Positions 54,757 through 63,016 of a stretch of 64,000 bases of DNA are shown here, in pieces (position 1 is the first letter of the stretch; each line of letters starts with the position of its first letter). The notes under the pieces were generated by a model. The model was not told the origin of the DNA, did not search any database, and saw only the letters and a program-made list of their open reading frames with translations. Location: contig NZ_CP018800.1 in NCBI RefSeq assembly GCF_002795825.1, positions 1,736,001 through 1,800,000 of the forward strand, written 5' to 3'. The stretch is from Mariprofundus ferrinatatus. GTDB taxonomy: Bacteria > Pseudomonadota > Zetaproteobacteria > Mariprofundales > Mariprofundaceae. Made by a program: the position numbers and the translations under genes.

Positions 54757-55694
54757 TGGGCATGATGATCGATGGCCGCTGGGAGGGAGATGACGGAAAG
54801 TGGGCCTCCAAAGACGGTAAATTTCACCGCGCGCCATCGAAGTTCCATTGCCAGTTCGGTGGAGAAGGGTTCCCTGCCGAACCGGATCGCTATCACCTCT
54901 ATGTCTCGATGGCCTGCCCATGGGCACACCGCACGCTGATCTTTCGCAAACTCAAAGGGCTGGAGGATATTATTCCCGTCACAGTTGTTGACCCGCATAT
55001 GCTGAGCCGGGGCTGGCAGTTTAGCGAGCCGGAACCGCTCTACGGTTTTAACCATGCACATCAGCTCTATGCAAAGGCCGATTCACAGTACACGGGGCGT
55101 GTGACCGTACCGATTCTCTGGGACAAAAGGCGGGAAACTATCGTTTGTAATGAATCGGCCGAAATCATTCGCATCTTTAATGTTGCTTTCAATGACCTGA
55201 CCGGCAACCGGGATGATTACTACCCTGCCGATCTGCGCGACCAGATCGACGAGATTAATGCCTTTGTATACCCCAACATTAATAATGGTGTTTATAAATG
55301 CGGCTTTGCCACAGCCCAGAATGCCTATGAAGCGGCATTTGATAATCTGTTTTCTGCACTCGATAGTGTAGAGGAGAGATTGACTGCTCAACGTTACCTC
55401 GTTGGCAACCGCATTACCGAGGCGGACTGGCGCCTCTTCACCACACTGATCCGATTTGATGCCGTTTACGTTGGCCATTTCAAATGCAACCGCAACCGCA
55501 TCGCAGATATGCCGAATCTTTCGGGTTATCTGCGCGACCTCTATCAACAGCCCGGCATCGCCGAGACCGTGAACTTCAGCCATATCAAAGAGCATTACTA
55601 CTTTAGCCACGAGTCTATCAATCCGACACGCATCGTTCCGAAAGGACCTGTACTGGACTTCGATGCGCCGCATAACCGAACCTTCATCATATAA
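54756..55694 (+). CDS. yqjG: glutathionyl-hydroquinone reductase
   Basis: 312 residues from the ATG at 54756, which overlaps the previous stop by a base and has GGAG 8 nt upstream. The catalytic cysteine is in SMACPWAHRTLIFRKLKGLE, with the Xi-class markers RVTVPILWDKRRETIVCNES and PYNPN-like FVYPNINNGVYKCGFA. Xi-class enzymes reduce glutathionyl-hydroquinones using glutathione, matching neighbouring reductases. Confidence 0.9.
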   Translation: MGMMIDGRWEGDDGKWASKDGKFHRAPSKFHCQFGGEGFPAEPDRYHLYVSMACPWAHRTLIFRKLKGLEDIIPVTVVDPHMLSRGWQFSEPEPLYGFNHAHQLYAKADSQYTGRVTVPILWDKRRETIVCNESAEIIRIFNVAFNDLTGNRDDYYPADLRDQIDEINAFVYPNINNGVYKCGFATAQNAYEAAFDNLFSALDSVEERLTAQRYLVGNRITEADWRLFTTLIRFDAVYVGHFKCNRNRIADMPNLSGYLRDLYQQPGIAETVNFSHIKEHYYFSHESINPTRIVPKGPVLDFDAPHNRTFII

Positions 55695-55708
55695 GATCAG
55701 GAGCCCAT

Positions 55709-57253
55709 ATGGACAAACCAATCGTTGCCGATAACAAACCCGTTCAGGTGAATCTGAGCAAAGGTCAGGAGTACCACTTCTGCACCTGCGGCAGGTCGAA
55801 GAGTCAGCCATTTTGTGATGGCTCACATATCGGCACTTCATTCACTCCGCGTGTCATCGTTTCCGATGAGGATCAGGAGGCATTTTTGTGCGCCTGCAAA
55901 CACACAGGCAGCACCCCATTCTGTGACGGCTCCCATGCCCAGTTTTCTGACCAGCAGGTGGGCAAAGAAGGCCCCGGCATCAAAACCAAACAGGGAGACC
56001 GCCCTTTGGCAGTCCCCACCCCTGAAGAGCCCACTGTGACGCTGATTCATCAACTGGCCAATGAAGGTTTATCCAAGCTTGGTCACCACGGTCCGATGAC
56101 ATCCATGGGTGTTCCTCGGCACCTGCTTCCTCACTGGGATGACATTCAGATTCTGGCAGCCCAGATGCACACAAAACCCCTCATGGAAGATCATCCGGTA
56201 GGAACTGCGCTGGTGATTGGACCTGAGACAAAAAAACCACTGCAACTGAATATCCCGCTGTTTGTTTCGGATATGAGCTTTGGCTCTTTGTCTGAAGAGG
56301 CCAAAACAGCAATGGCCATAGGTGCAGAATTGGCCGGCACTGGCATCTGCTCTGGAGAAGGAGGCATGCTGCCTGAAGAACAGGCTGCCAACTCACGTTA
56401 CTTTTATGAACTGGCAAGTGCTCAGTTCGGCTATACAGAAGATATACTCGGTAAGGTGCAGGCTTTTCATTTCAAGGGGGGGCAAGGCGCAAAAACCGGC
56501 ACCGGTGGTCATCTGCCAGGCAACAAAAATATCGGTAAAATTTCCCAGGTACGTGGAATCCCAGAAGGGGAGCCAGCAATATCACCACCAACCTTCAAAG
56601 ATCTATCCAGCTCTTCCGATTACAAGAAATTTGCTGATCATGTCAGAGAAATTAGCGGCGGCATTCCCATTGGCTTTAAACTCAGCGCCAATCATATTGA
56701 AAAAGATATCCAGTTCGCACTTGATGCAAGTGCCGACTACATCATTCTTGATGGCCGCGGAGGAGGTACGGGAGCTGCACCTGAACTGTTCAGGGATCAT
56801 ATCAGTGTGCCCACCATTCCGGCACTGGCCAGAGCCAGGAAATACCTTGATGCGCAGGGAGCAAGTGGCCGGGTTACGCTGATTGTCACCGGCGGTTTAC
56901 GACTTGCACCGGATTTTATTAAAGCCATGGCCCTGGGCGCAGAGGGTGTCGCAATCGCGAATTCTGCCATGCAAGCCATTGGCTGTGTGGCCGCCAGAAT
57001 GTGTAATACCAACAACTGTCCGGCAGGCATCGCCACGCAAAATAAACAGTTGCGACAGCGTCTGAATGTTGAACATTCAGCCCTGCGACTGCAGCGCTAC
57101 TTCAGCGCATCGGTAGAGCTTATGCAGACCATGGCCCGGGCCTGTGGCCACCAACACCTCAATGAGTTCAACATCAATGACCTGACCAGCTGGAAAAAAG
57201 AGGTGTGCGATCTCTCCGGTATTCGTTACGCTGGCGTAGAGAGCGGATCATGA
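55709..57253 (+). CDS. CDGSH-domain/glutamate-synthase-like FMN fusion protein
   Basis: 514 residues. Residues 1-90 hold two CDGSH 2Fe-2S motifs (CTCGRSKSQPFCDGSH and CACKHTGSTPFCDGSH). The rest is the FMN-binding glutamate-synthase-like domain: SDMSFGSLSEEAKTAMAIG, KGGQGAKTGTGGHLP, ILDGRGGGTGAAPELF and the 3Fe-4S cysteines in CNTNNCPAGIATQ. The amidotransferase domain of true glutamate synthase is missing, so it probably catalyses a flavin redox reaction on an unknown substrate. It ends overlapping pirin by 4 bp. Confidence 0.85.
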   Translation: MDKPIVADNKPVQVNLSKGQEYHFCTCGRSKSQPFCDGSHIGTSFTPRVIVSDEDQEAFLCACKHTGSTPFCDGSHAQFSDQQVGKEGPGIKTKQGDRPLAVPTPEEPTVTLIHQLANEGLSKLGHHGPMTSMGVPRHLLPHWDDIQILAAQMHTKPLMEDHPVGTALVIGPETKKPLQLNIPLFVSDMSFGSLSEEAKTAMAIGAELAGTGICSGEGGMLPEEQAANSRYFYELASAQFGYTEDILGKVQAFHFKGGQGAKTGTGGHLPGNKNIGKISQVRGIPEGEPAISPPTFKDLSSSSDYKKFADHVREISGGIPIGFKLSANHIEKDIQFALDASADYIILDGRGGGTGAAPELFRDHISVPTIPALARARKYLDAQGASGRVTLIVTGGLRLAPDFIKAMALGAEGVAIANSAMQAIGCVAARMCNTNNCPAGIATQNKQLRQRLNVEHSALRLQRYFSASVELMQTMARACGHQHLNEFNINDLTSWKKEVCDLSGIRYAGVESGS

Positions 57254-57969
57254 GCATCAGCATTCATACAGCAACAATTGTTCCTGAAGGCGATGGCGTA
57301 ACAGTCAAAAGGCTGATGCCGCTGGCAGGCCTGCGCAATTATGATCCTTTTGTGTTGTGGGATCACTTCGACATCTCAGGTGGAGGCTTCCCTGATCATC
57401 CGCACCGTGGTTTTGAGGCGATCACCTACCTCTTTGATGGCGGCATGAATCACAGCGACAATCTCGGCAACCACGGTGCCATCCATGGCGGCGGTGCGCA
57501 GCGCTTTACTGCTGGCCGCGGCCTGGTTCACTCGGAATTCCCGGATGGTCACGCCCACGGTATCCAGCTCTGGATTAACCTGCCCAGGCGATTGAAATCA
57601 ATTGATCCTGACTACCAGCAGCTACAAGAAAGAGAGATCCCTGAGAACTGCAGTGATGGTGTAACCGTTCGTACTATAGTTGGCACCGGATCGCCGCTAG
57701 AGCTGCATACCGAGGTGGAGTATCTCGATATCCAGCTTCAACCTGGCAGCACCTACAGACATAACATTGCTTCCGCTTTTCGCGGCTTTGTTTATGCTGT
57801 TGCAGGAAAATTCACAGCCAATGGAGTAATGTCCGAAAATGGCCAGGCACTATTTATCGAGAGTGAGCAGTTGATTGAGTTGAAAAGTGAACAGGGCGCG
57901 AGGCTCATGTGGTGTTTCGGAAACCCTCATCACGAACCGATCAACCAGCACGGTCCGTTTGTAGATTAG
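57250..57969 (+). CDS. pirin family protein
   Basis: 239 residues from the ATG at 57250 within the previous stop. Bicupin with metal ligands in FPDHPHRGFEAITYLFDGGMNH and HGGGAQRFTAGRGLVHSEFP; the two histidines and the His-Glu pair are those of pirins with quercetin-dioxygenase-like activity. Consistent with an oxidative/electrophile cluster. Confidence 0.92.
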   Translation: MSISIHTATIVPEGDGVTVKRLMPLAGLRNYDPFVLWDHFDISGGGFPDHPHRGFEAITYLFDGGMNHSDNLGNHGAIHGGGAQRFTAGRGLVHSEFPDGHAHGIQLWINLPRRLKSIDPDYQQLQEREIPENCSDGVTVRTIVGTGSPLELHTEVEYLDIQLQPGSTYRHNIASAFRGFVYAVAGKFTANGVMSENGQALFIESEQLIELKSEQGARLMWCFGNPHHEPINQHGPFVD

Positions 57970-57975
57970 GGGGCA

Positions 57976-58614
57976 ATGATGAGCAAACAGCAGAGATACG
58001 AAGGCCATGCGATTACAGTCTGTTTCGATGCTTCGCGCTGCATCCATTCTGGAAAGTGTGTGCAGGGGCTGCCAGATGTATTCAGGCCCGACGTCAAAGG
58101 GCAATGGATTTATCCGGATGCCGCCGACGTGACAGCGCTGGCCCAATTGATTGCAACCTGCCCATCCGGCGCCCTTCGTTATGAACGAAAGGAGGGGGAC
58201 AATGAGCAGGCTCCTGAGGCAAACAGCGTTACCGTAGAAGCCAACGGACCGCTGCATATCCGAGCTGATTTTACGATCAATGGTGAGGGGCAGGATAGCC
58301 CGCGAGCTACTCTGTGCCGCTGCGGCGCATCAAAAAACAAACCATGGTGCGATGGCGCCCATAACGAAGCCGGATTCAACGATGCGGGTGAGGTTCCTCC
58401 GTTCAATCCCGATGAGGAACCCCAAGCAGGTAAGCTCGACATCAAACCGCTGAGAAATGGGCCGCTCTATCTGGTTGGCCCACATACCATTTGCGATTCA
58501 TCCGGCAAGCCGGCAAGGGTGTGTGGCAAAAGCGCAATGTGCCGCTGCGGCGCATCGAAAAGCAAACCCTACTGCGATGGCAGTCATGCAGCCATCGGCT
58601 TCAGTTGCGAATAG
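57976..58614 (+). CDS. YjdI-like ferredoxin/CDGSH fusion protein
   Basis: 212 residues. An N-terminal mono-cluster ferredoxin part (VCFDASRCIHSGKCVQGLPDVF, CPSGALRYER) of the YjdI type is followed by two CDGSH motifs (CRCGASKNKPWCDGAH and CRCGASKSKPYCDGSH). Likely an electron carrier for the fusion reductase two genes upstream. Starts 6 bp after pirin. Confidence 0.85.
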   Translation: MMSKQQRYEGHAITVCFDASRCIHSGKCVQGLPDVFRPDVKGQWIYPDAADVTALAQLIATCPSGALRYERKEGDNEQAPEANSVTVEANGPLHIRADFTINGEGQDSPRATLCRCGASKNKPWCDGAHNEAGFNDAGEVPPFNPDEEPQAGKLDIKPLRNGPLYLVGPHTICDSSGKPARVCGKSAMCRCGASKSKPYCDGSHAAIGFSCE

Positions 58615-58656
58615 TCATATCATGAGAACTACAGAGAGGTGGTTTTCAGGCACCCT

Positions 58657-60774
58657 TTAAGCCGAGGCTGCGCCATTCTTTTTCCGGGCTGCAGCATGCT
58701 CAACAACCGTGCGCAAAGAAGCGAAGGTATAAGGCTTGCTTAAGAAATCGTCGGGCTGGCAGCCGGCGGAGTTATTCAGCGCACTCTCTGCGTCATATCC
58801 CGACGACATCGTGACATAAACATCCGGATCTAACGTTCGAAGCGCCTTCAGGCATGCCACGCCATCCATCTCCGGCATGGTGACATCGAGCAGCACCCAG
58901 TCGATATCAGCCTCTTTCGAAAACAGCTCTATCGCCTCCATGCCGTTTGAGGCTACAACCACCTGCTGCCCAAGTTTCTCCAGCATTCTTTTGGCCACTG
59001 CAGCCACAGATCCTTCATCATCAACCACCAGCACCTTTGCCTTTTCAGTTGCGACAAGCGCTGGTTGCTTGTCCGTTTCAGGGAACAACCCATCCTTGCA
59101 ATAGCAGGGGAACCAGACTGAAATATCACTGCCCTTTCCGGGAATGCTTTGCACCTCCATGCCTGCATGATGGGAACGGAGAATACCAAGAATGGCACTC
59201 AGGCCCAGGCCCCGGCCGGTAAACTTGGTCGTAAAGAAGGGATCGAACATGTGTTCGATCACCGCAGGCTCCATGCCGCAGCCGTTATCCTTGACCGCGA
59301 TCACCACATAACAACCCGGCTTCATCTCAACACCCGAAACCGGATCAACCCTCCCCTCTCCAATATCTTGATGATGAAGTGAGAGAAGAATCCGCCCCTG
59401 CTTATCGCTGCCAATTGCCTCGGCCGCATTGGTCACCAGGTTCAGAAGCACCTGGCTGACCTGAGATCTGTCACCCTCGATCAGCCCCTTAGAGTGGTCG
59501 AAATCAAGCTCAAACGAGATATGCTTGCCAATTGAGACTTCGAAAAGCGGATGCATCTCCTCAATCAACCCACGAACATTGATCGGCTCATATTTCATCA
59601 GCCCCTTGCCCGAATAGGCCAGCATCTGCCTGCAGAGATCGGTTGCTGCATATGCGGCCGAATTGATACAGGCAAGCGACTCCTGCATGGAATCACTGAG
59701 ACCCGTCTCCATCTTGGCCAGCTCAACCCCCCCCTGAATGGCAGTCAGAAGATTATTGAAATCGTGTGCCACACCACCAGCCATGATCCCCAGTGCCTCC
59801 AGCCTCTGTGAGTGCTGCACCTGCCTCTCCAGAGACTCATGCTCCATTTCAGCGATGACCTTATCAGTAATATCGTTGGCAAAACCAACAATGCCCAGAA
59901 AATCTCCCTGGCTATCCACCACCTTTACCTTGGTAATATCAAACGTCCTGACTACACCATCAACCTCTATCTCTTCCTGAGCATGATATGCCTCTTCAGA
60001 ATCAAGGCACTGCTGATCCGATGCCATCCACTTCTCTGCCAACGCCTTGGGAACAGGCAGCGAGCCGGCTTCTATCTGCTGAAGCTGAGACTCAGAGATC
60101 TCCCCCCACACTGAACAGGTTCTGTTTACAAACTGAAAATTAAGGTTGCGATCAACCATCCAGATACCAATCGGCGAGTGGTCGAGAATCACCTGCATGC
60201 GGTACTGCTGCTGCTCCAGATGGCTGTTGGCCTCGGCCAGCTGCTGCTGCCGAAGTTCCAGTTGAGACCTGTAGATATAGGCAAGGATTCCGAAAAAGAG
60301 TATTACGGAGACCAGACAAAAAATCTGGATAGCTGAATAGGGCAAGGTAAGCACGCCGGATGAGATCAACCCGCCAACTGCGACCAGCTCGACCGCAAAT
60401 GCGATGACCCAGTATTTAGCCTGCCTGGCCGGATGGACAAAGTTGGCCACAAACGGGTAGCCCGCGACCCAGTAAATCCCCGTGTTCGCAATACTGTTAA
60501 AAAAGATCAGTGCGGTGAAAAGAGTGACGGCACAAAGCATCAGCGAATTTTCAATGATGATGAGATCTGCACCGTTCCGGATAAACCAGCAGGAGACGAC
60601 CATCACCACTGCCAGCATGGCTTCAGCTGCAAACAGGGCAAAACAGTCGGGGTCGAAGTAGTGAATCAGGCTGAAAAAAGCGAGGGTAATCGCAGAAATA
60701 AGGTGTACCAGCAACAGCACTTTCCGCCTGTCGTCGAATACCGATACACTCCCACTTCCCATCGTAAAACTCAT
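58657..60774 (-). CDS. hybrid sensor histidine kinase
   Basis: 705 residues. Five membrane helices fill residues 17-167, then a PAS domain (about 190-305) and HisKA with phospho-His 337 in [12 protein letters not shown]-box LLNLVTNAAEAI, DNGCGMEPAV and GRGLGLSAI, and a receiver with phospho-acceptor Asp 630 in WVLLDVTMPEMDG. Architecture resembles the kinase in the integrated element, though the sensor differs. No dedicated response regulator adjoins it. Confidence 0.92.
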   Translation of the reverse strand: MSFTMGSGSVSVFDDRRKVLLLVHLISAITLAFFSLIHYFDPDCFALFAAEAMLAVVMVVSCWFIRNGADLIIIENSLMLCAVTLFTALIFFNSIANTGIYWVAGYPFVANFVHPARQAKYWVIAFAVELVAVGGLISSGVLTLPYSAIQIFCLVSVILFFGILAYIYRSQLELRQQQLAEANSHLEQQQYRMQVILDHSPIGIWMVDRNLNFQFVNRTCSVWGEISESQLQQIEAGSLPVPKALAEKWMASDQQCLDSEEAYHAQEEIEVDGVVRTFDITKVKVVDSQGDFLGIVGFANDITDKVIAEMEHESLERQVQHSQRLEALGIMAGGVAHDFNNLLTAIQGGVELAKMETGLSDSMQESLACINSAAYAATDLCRQMLAYSGKGLMKYEPINVRGLIEEMHPLFEVSIGKHISFELDFDHSKGLIEGDRSQVSQVLLNLVTNAAEAIGSDKQGRILLSLHHQDIGEGRVDPVSGVEMKPGCYVVIAVKDNGCGMEPAVIEHMFDPFFTTKFTGRGLGLSAILGILRSHHAGMEVQSIPGKGSDISVWFPCYCKDGLFPETDKQPALVATEKAKVLVVDDEGSVAAVAKRMLEKLGQQVVVASNGMEAIELFSKEADIDWVLLDVTMPEMDGVACLKALRTLDPDVYVTMSSGYDAESALNNSAGCQPDDFLSKPYTFASLRTVVEHAAARKKNGAASA

Positions 60775-60892
60775 CCCTGCTTTCTAGCCCCCATGATATA
60801 CCCAGGCAAGCAGCATACCATTCAAGTCTGCTGCTTGATATTAGCTTCTCTCGCTCTGGTCAGTATGTACAATTGCAGCCAAGGAGATAGCC

Positions 60893-61120
60893 ATGCCAAT
60901 TTATGAATATCGCTGTAACGACTGCCAGCATAAATTTGAGACACTGGTGCGCAACAGCTCTGAACCTGTTTCCTGCAAACAGTGCAACAGCCTGAGCCTG
61001 CAGAAACTGATTTCGGCTCACGCCGTCACATCAGGCGCTCCCGATACCGCTTGCGGAACCGCGCCCTGCTCACCTCTCCCGGCTTGTGGAACCGGTGGCT
61101 GCTGTCCGGGGATGAACTGA
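60893..61120 (+). CDS. FmdB family zinc-ribbon protein
   Basis: 75 residues. MPIYEYRCNDCQHKFETL and VSCKQCNSLSLQKLIS give the FmdB zinc ribbon, and a Cys/Gly/Pro-rich tail follows. Such proteins are widespread and of uncertain role, often regulatory. Its stop shares a base with the next start. Confidence 0.85.
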   Translation: MPIYEYRCNDCQHKFETLVRNSSEPVSCKQCNSLSLQKLISAHAVTSGAPDTACGTAPCSPLPACGTGGCCPGMN

Positions 61121-61599
61121 TGATGAAGAAATCACTCCTGCTGCTCTTGACCCTGTTGCTGATCGGTTGTTCATCCGAACCAGCCAAACCCTTCGATCCC
61201 CAGCTGGCTTCTGACAATGCCGCCAAAGGCGCCGCTTTTCTTCAGCACAACGCTTCGGCAGAGGGGGTCATTACCCTTCCCAGCGGCCTGCAATACAAAG
61301 TCCTGAGAGCAGGGTCAGGAATCTCCCCTGCGCTGCAGAGCAATGTCACCGTACACTACCGCGGCACCACCATTGACGGCCGCGAATTTGACAGCTCCTA
61401 CAGCCGTGGCAACCCGATGATTTTCCAGACCAACCGTGTAATTCCTGGCTGGACAGAGGCACTGCAGCTGATGAAAGAGGGGGCGCAATGGCAGCTCTTT
61501 ATTCCGGAAAATCTCGCCTATGGTGCGCGCGGCGCTGGTGATGCCATCGGCCCCAATGAAACGCTTATTTTCGAGGTTGAGTTGTTGAAGGTTCATTGA
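61120..61599 (+). CDS. FKBP-type peptidyl-prolyl isomerase lipoprotein
   Basis: 159 residues from 61120 (61123 is also possible). A lipoprotein signal LLLIGCSSEP gives a lipidated cysteine. The FKBP domain follows: VTVHYRGTTIDGREFDSSYSRG, GWTEALQLMKEGAQWQLFIPE, ending in the GPNETLIFEVELLKV strand. A Mip/FkpA-like periplasmic folding catalyst, here without the N-terminal dimer domain. Confidence 0.91.
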   Translation: MMKKSLLLLLTLLLIGCSSEPAKPFDPQLASDNAAKGAAFLQHNASAEGVITLPSGLQYKVLRAGSGISPALQSNVTVHYRGTTIDGREFDSSYSRGNPMIFQTNRVIPGWTEALQLMKEGAQWQLFIPENLAYGARGAGDAIGPNETLIFEVELLKVH

Positions 61600-61683
61600 G
61601 ACACCGAATGACCAGCCTCCGGTTGAATGCGCGTGAATGACATTTTTTTTGATTGTTCTATTTCACCCTGCTAACTTCTTAGC

Positions 61684-62271
61684 ATGACTTCGGCGCCCTC
61701 CAGCATCATCATTGAACTGCCTGCGTGGCTCTCGGATTTCATGGCGGAGGATAAGAGCGTATATCCTGACAAAACCTCACGCATGCAGCTGGCAATTCGG
61801 CTTGCCCGCCGCAATATCGAGCAGGAGAGCGGTGGTCCGTTTGGGGCTGCAATCTTCGATATGAGCTCTCATACCCTGCTGGCAGCAGGCGTGAACCTTG
61901 TCGTCCCTTCAAACTGCTCAATAGCCCATGCCGAAATGGTTGCCATCACTATTGCCCAGCAGAAACTCGGCTCCTTCGACCTGGGTGCGGAGGGGCTCCC
62001 CCGCTTTGAACTGGTTACCAGCTGTGAGCCGTGCGCCATGTGTTTCGGGGCGATCCCGTGGTCAGGCATCCGCCACCTTGCATGCGGCGCACGCGATGAA
62101 GATGCGCGAGCCATCGGCTTTGACGAGGGACCGAAGCTGTCCGACTGGAGCGCTGCCCTGAATGAGCGTGGAATTACAGTCGAAACGGACATCTGCCGGG
62201 ATGAAGCTATCGGCGTTCTAAACAGATACGCAGAACTTAACAGAGATATCTATAATGCACGGCAATCTTAA
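61684..62271 (+). CDS. guanine-deaminase-like nucleobase deaminase
   Basis: 195 residues of the cytidine/deoxycytidylate deaminase fold. The zinc motif is HAEMVA and TSCEPCAMCFG, with IPWSGIRHLACGAR after it. The GGPFGAAIF start and DARAIGFDEGPK segment resemble bacterial guanine deaminase more than tRNA adenosine deaminase. Likely releases ammonia from guanine or a related base. Overlaps the channel gene by 17 bp. Confidence 0.78.
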   Translation: MTSAPSSIIIELPAWLSDFMAEDKSVYPDKTSRMQLAIRLARRNIEQESGGPFGAAIFDMSSHTLLAAGVNLVVPSNCSIAHAEMVAITIAQQKLGSFDLGAEGLPRFELVTSCEPCAMCFGAIPWSGIRHLACGARDEDARAIGFDEGPKLSDWSAALNERGITVETDICRDEAIGVLNRYAELNRDIYNARQS

Positions 62272-63016
62272 GCGCCTGTTCAGAACTGTTTTTCTCTGCG
62301 CTTCACTGCTCTGTTATGCCCCGGCGGCATCACTCGCGGACAACTTCTCAACCACCAACCTGCAACTCTTATACGGCACTAATTTCCACGACAACTATTA
62401 CGGCAACAATACTTCCGATGGCAATATGACTACCCTCACGCTGGAGCATTTCAGCACCTGGTCTTATGGCGATAACTATCTCTTTGTCGATCTCCTTTCC
62501 GGAAACTTCCTCGACTTTGCAGGCTCCCCTACCGGCAGCCACACGCGCATCTACTCCGAGTGGGCTCCCCGTCTAAGCCTTTCCGCCATCTCAGGCCATG
62601 ATTTGTCGATCGGAATATTCAAAGACTTTTTTCTCGCAGGTCAGCTCAATCGTGATGGTGATGGGTTTCATGCAGAATTGATCGGCCTGGGCACGGATCT
62701 CTCGATTCCCGGCTTCAACCTGCTCAGCATCCACGCCTATCTTCGCAAAGACAATTTTAACCGCCGCACCTGGCAGACCACCACGGTATGGAGCGTCCCC
62801 TTCGGCACATGGATGTCATTTGAAGGGTTTATCGATATTTATGGCTCTGACAGTAACGGTACGGAAATTGGCATGCAGCCGCAGCTGCTGCTTGATATCG
62901 GCAATCTCTTCGGCCAGGAGTTTGATAACCTGTCCGCCGGGATCGAATGGGATTATCACCATAACCGCTTTCTCAACAGCAGTGTGCTGCAGGGTATGAT
63001 AAAATGGGTATGGTAA
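62255..63016 (+). CDS. Tsx/DUF5020-like outer membrane channel
   Basis: 253 residues with a signal peptide ending at AASLADN. The mature protein is a run of amphipathic beta strands with aromatic girdles, ending GMIKWVW with the C-terminal aromatic of outer-membrane barrels. FSTTNLQLLYGTNFHDNYYG and EWDYHHNRFLNS are Tsx-like. With the adjoining deaminase it suggests nucleobase or nucleoside uptake and use. Confidence 0.8.
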   Translation: MHGNLKRLFRTVFLCASLLCYAPAASLADNFSTTNLQLLYGTNFHDNYYGNNTSDGNMTTLTLEHFSTWSYGDNYLFVDLLSGNFLDFAGSPTGSHTRIYSEWAPRLSLSAISGHDLSIGIFKDFFLAGQLNRDGDGFHAELIGLGTDLSIPGFNLLSIHAYLRKDNFNRRTWQTTTVWSVPFGTWMSFEGFIDIYGSDSNGTEIGMQPQLLLDIGNLFGQEFDNLSAGIEWDYHHNRFLNSSVLQGMIKWVW

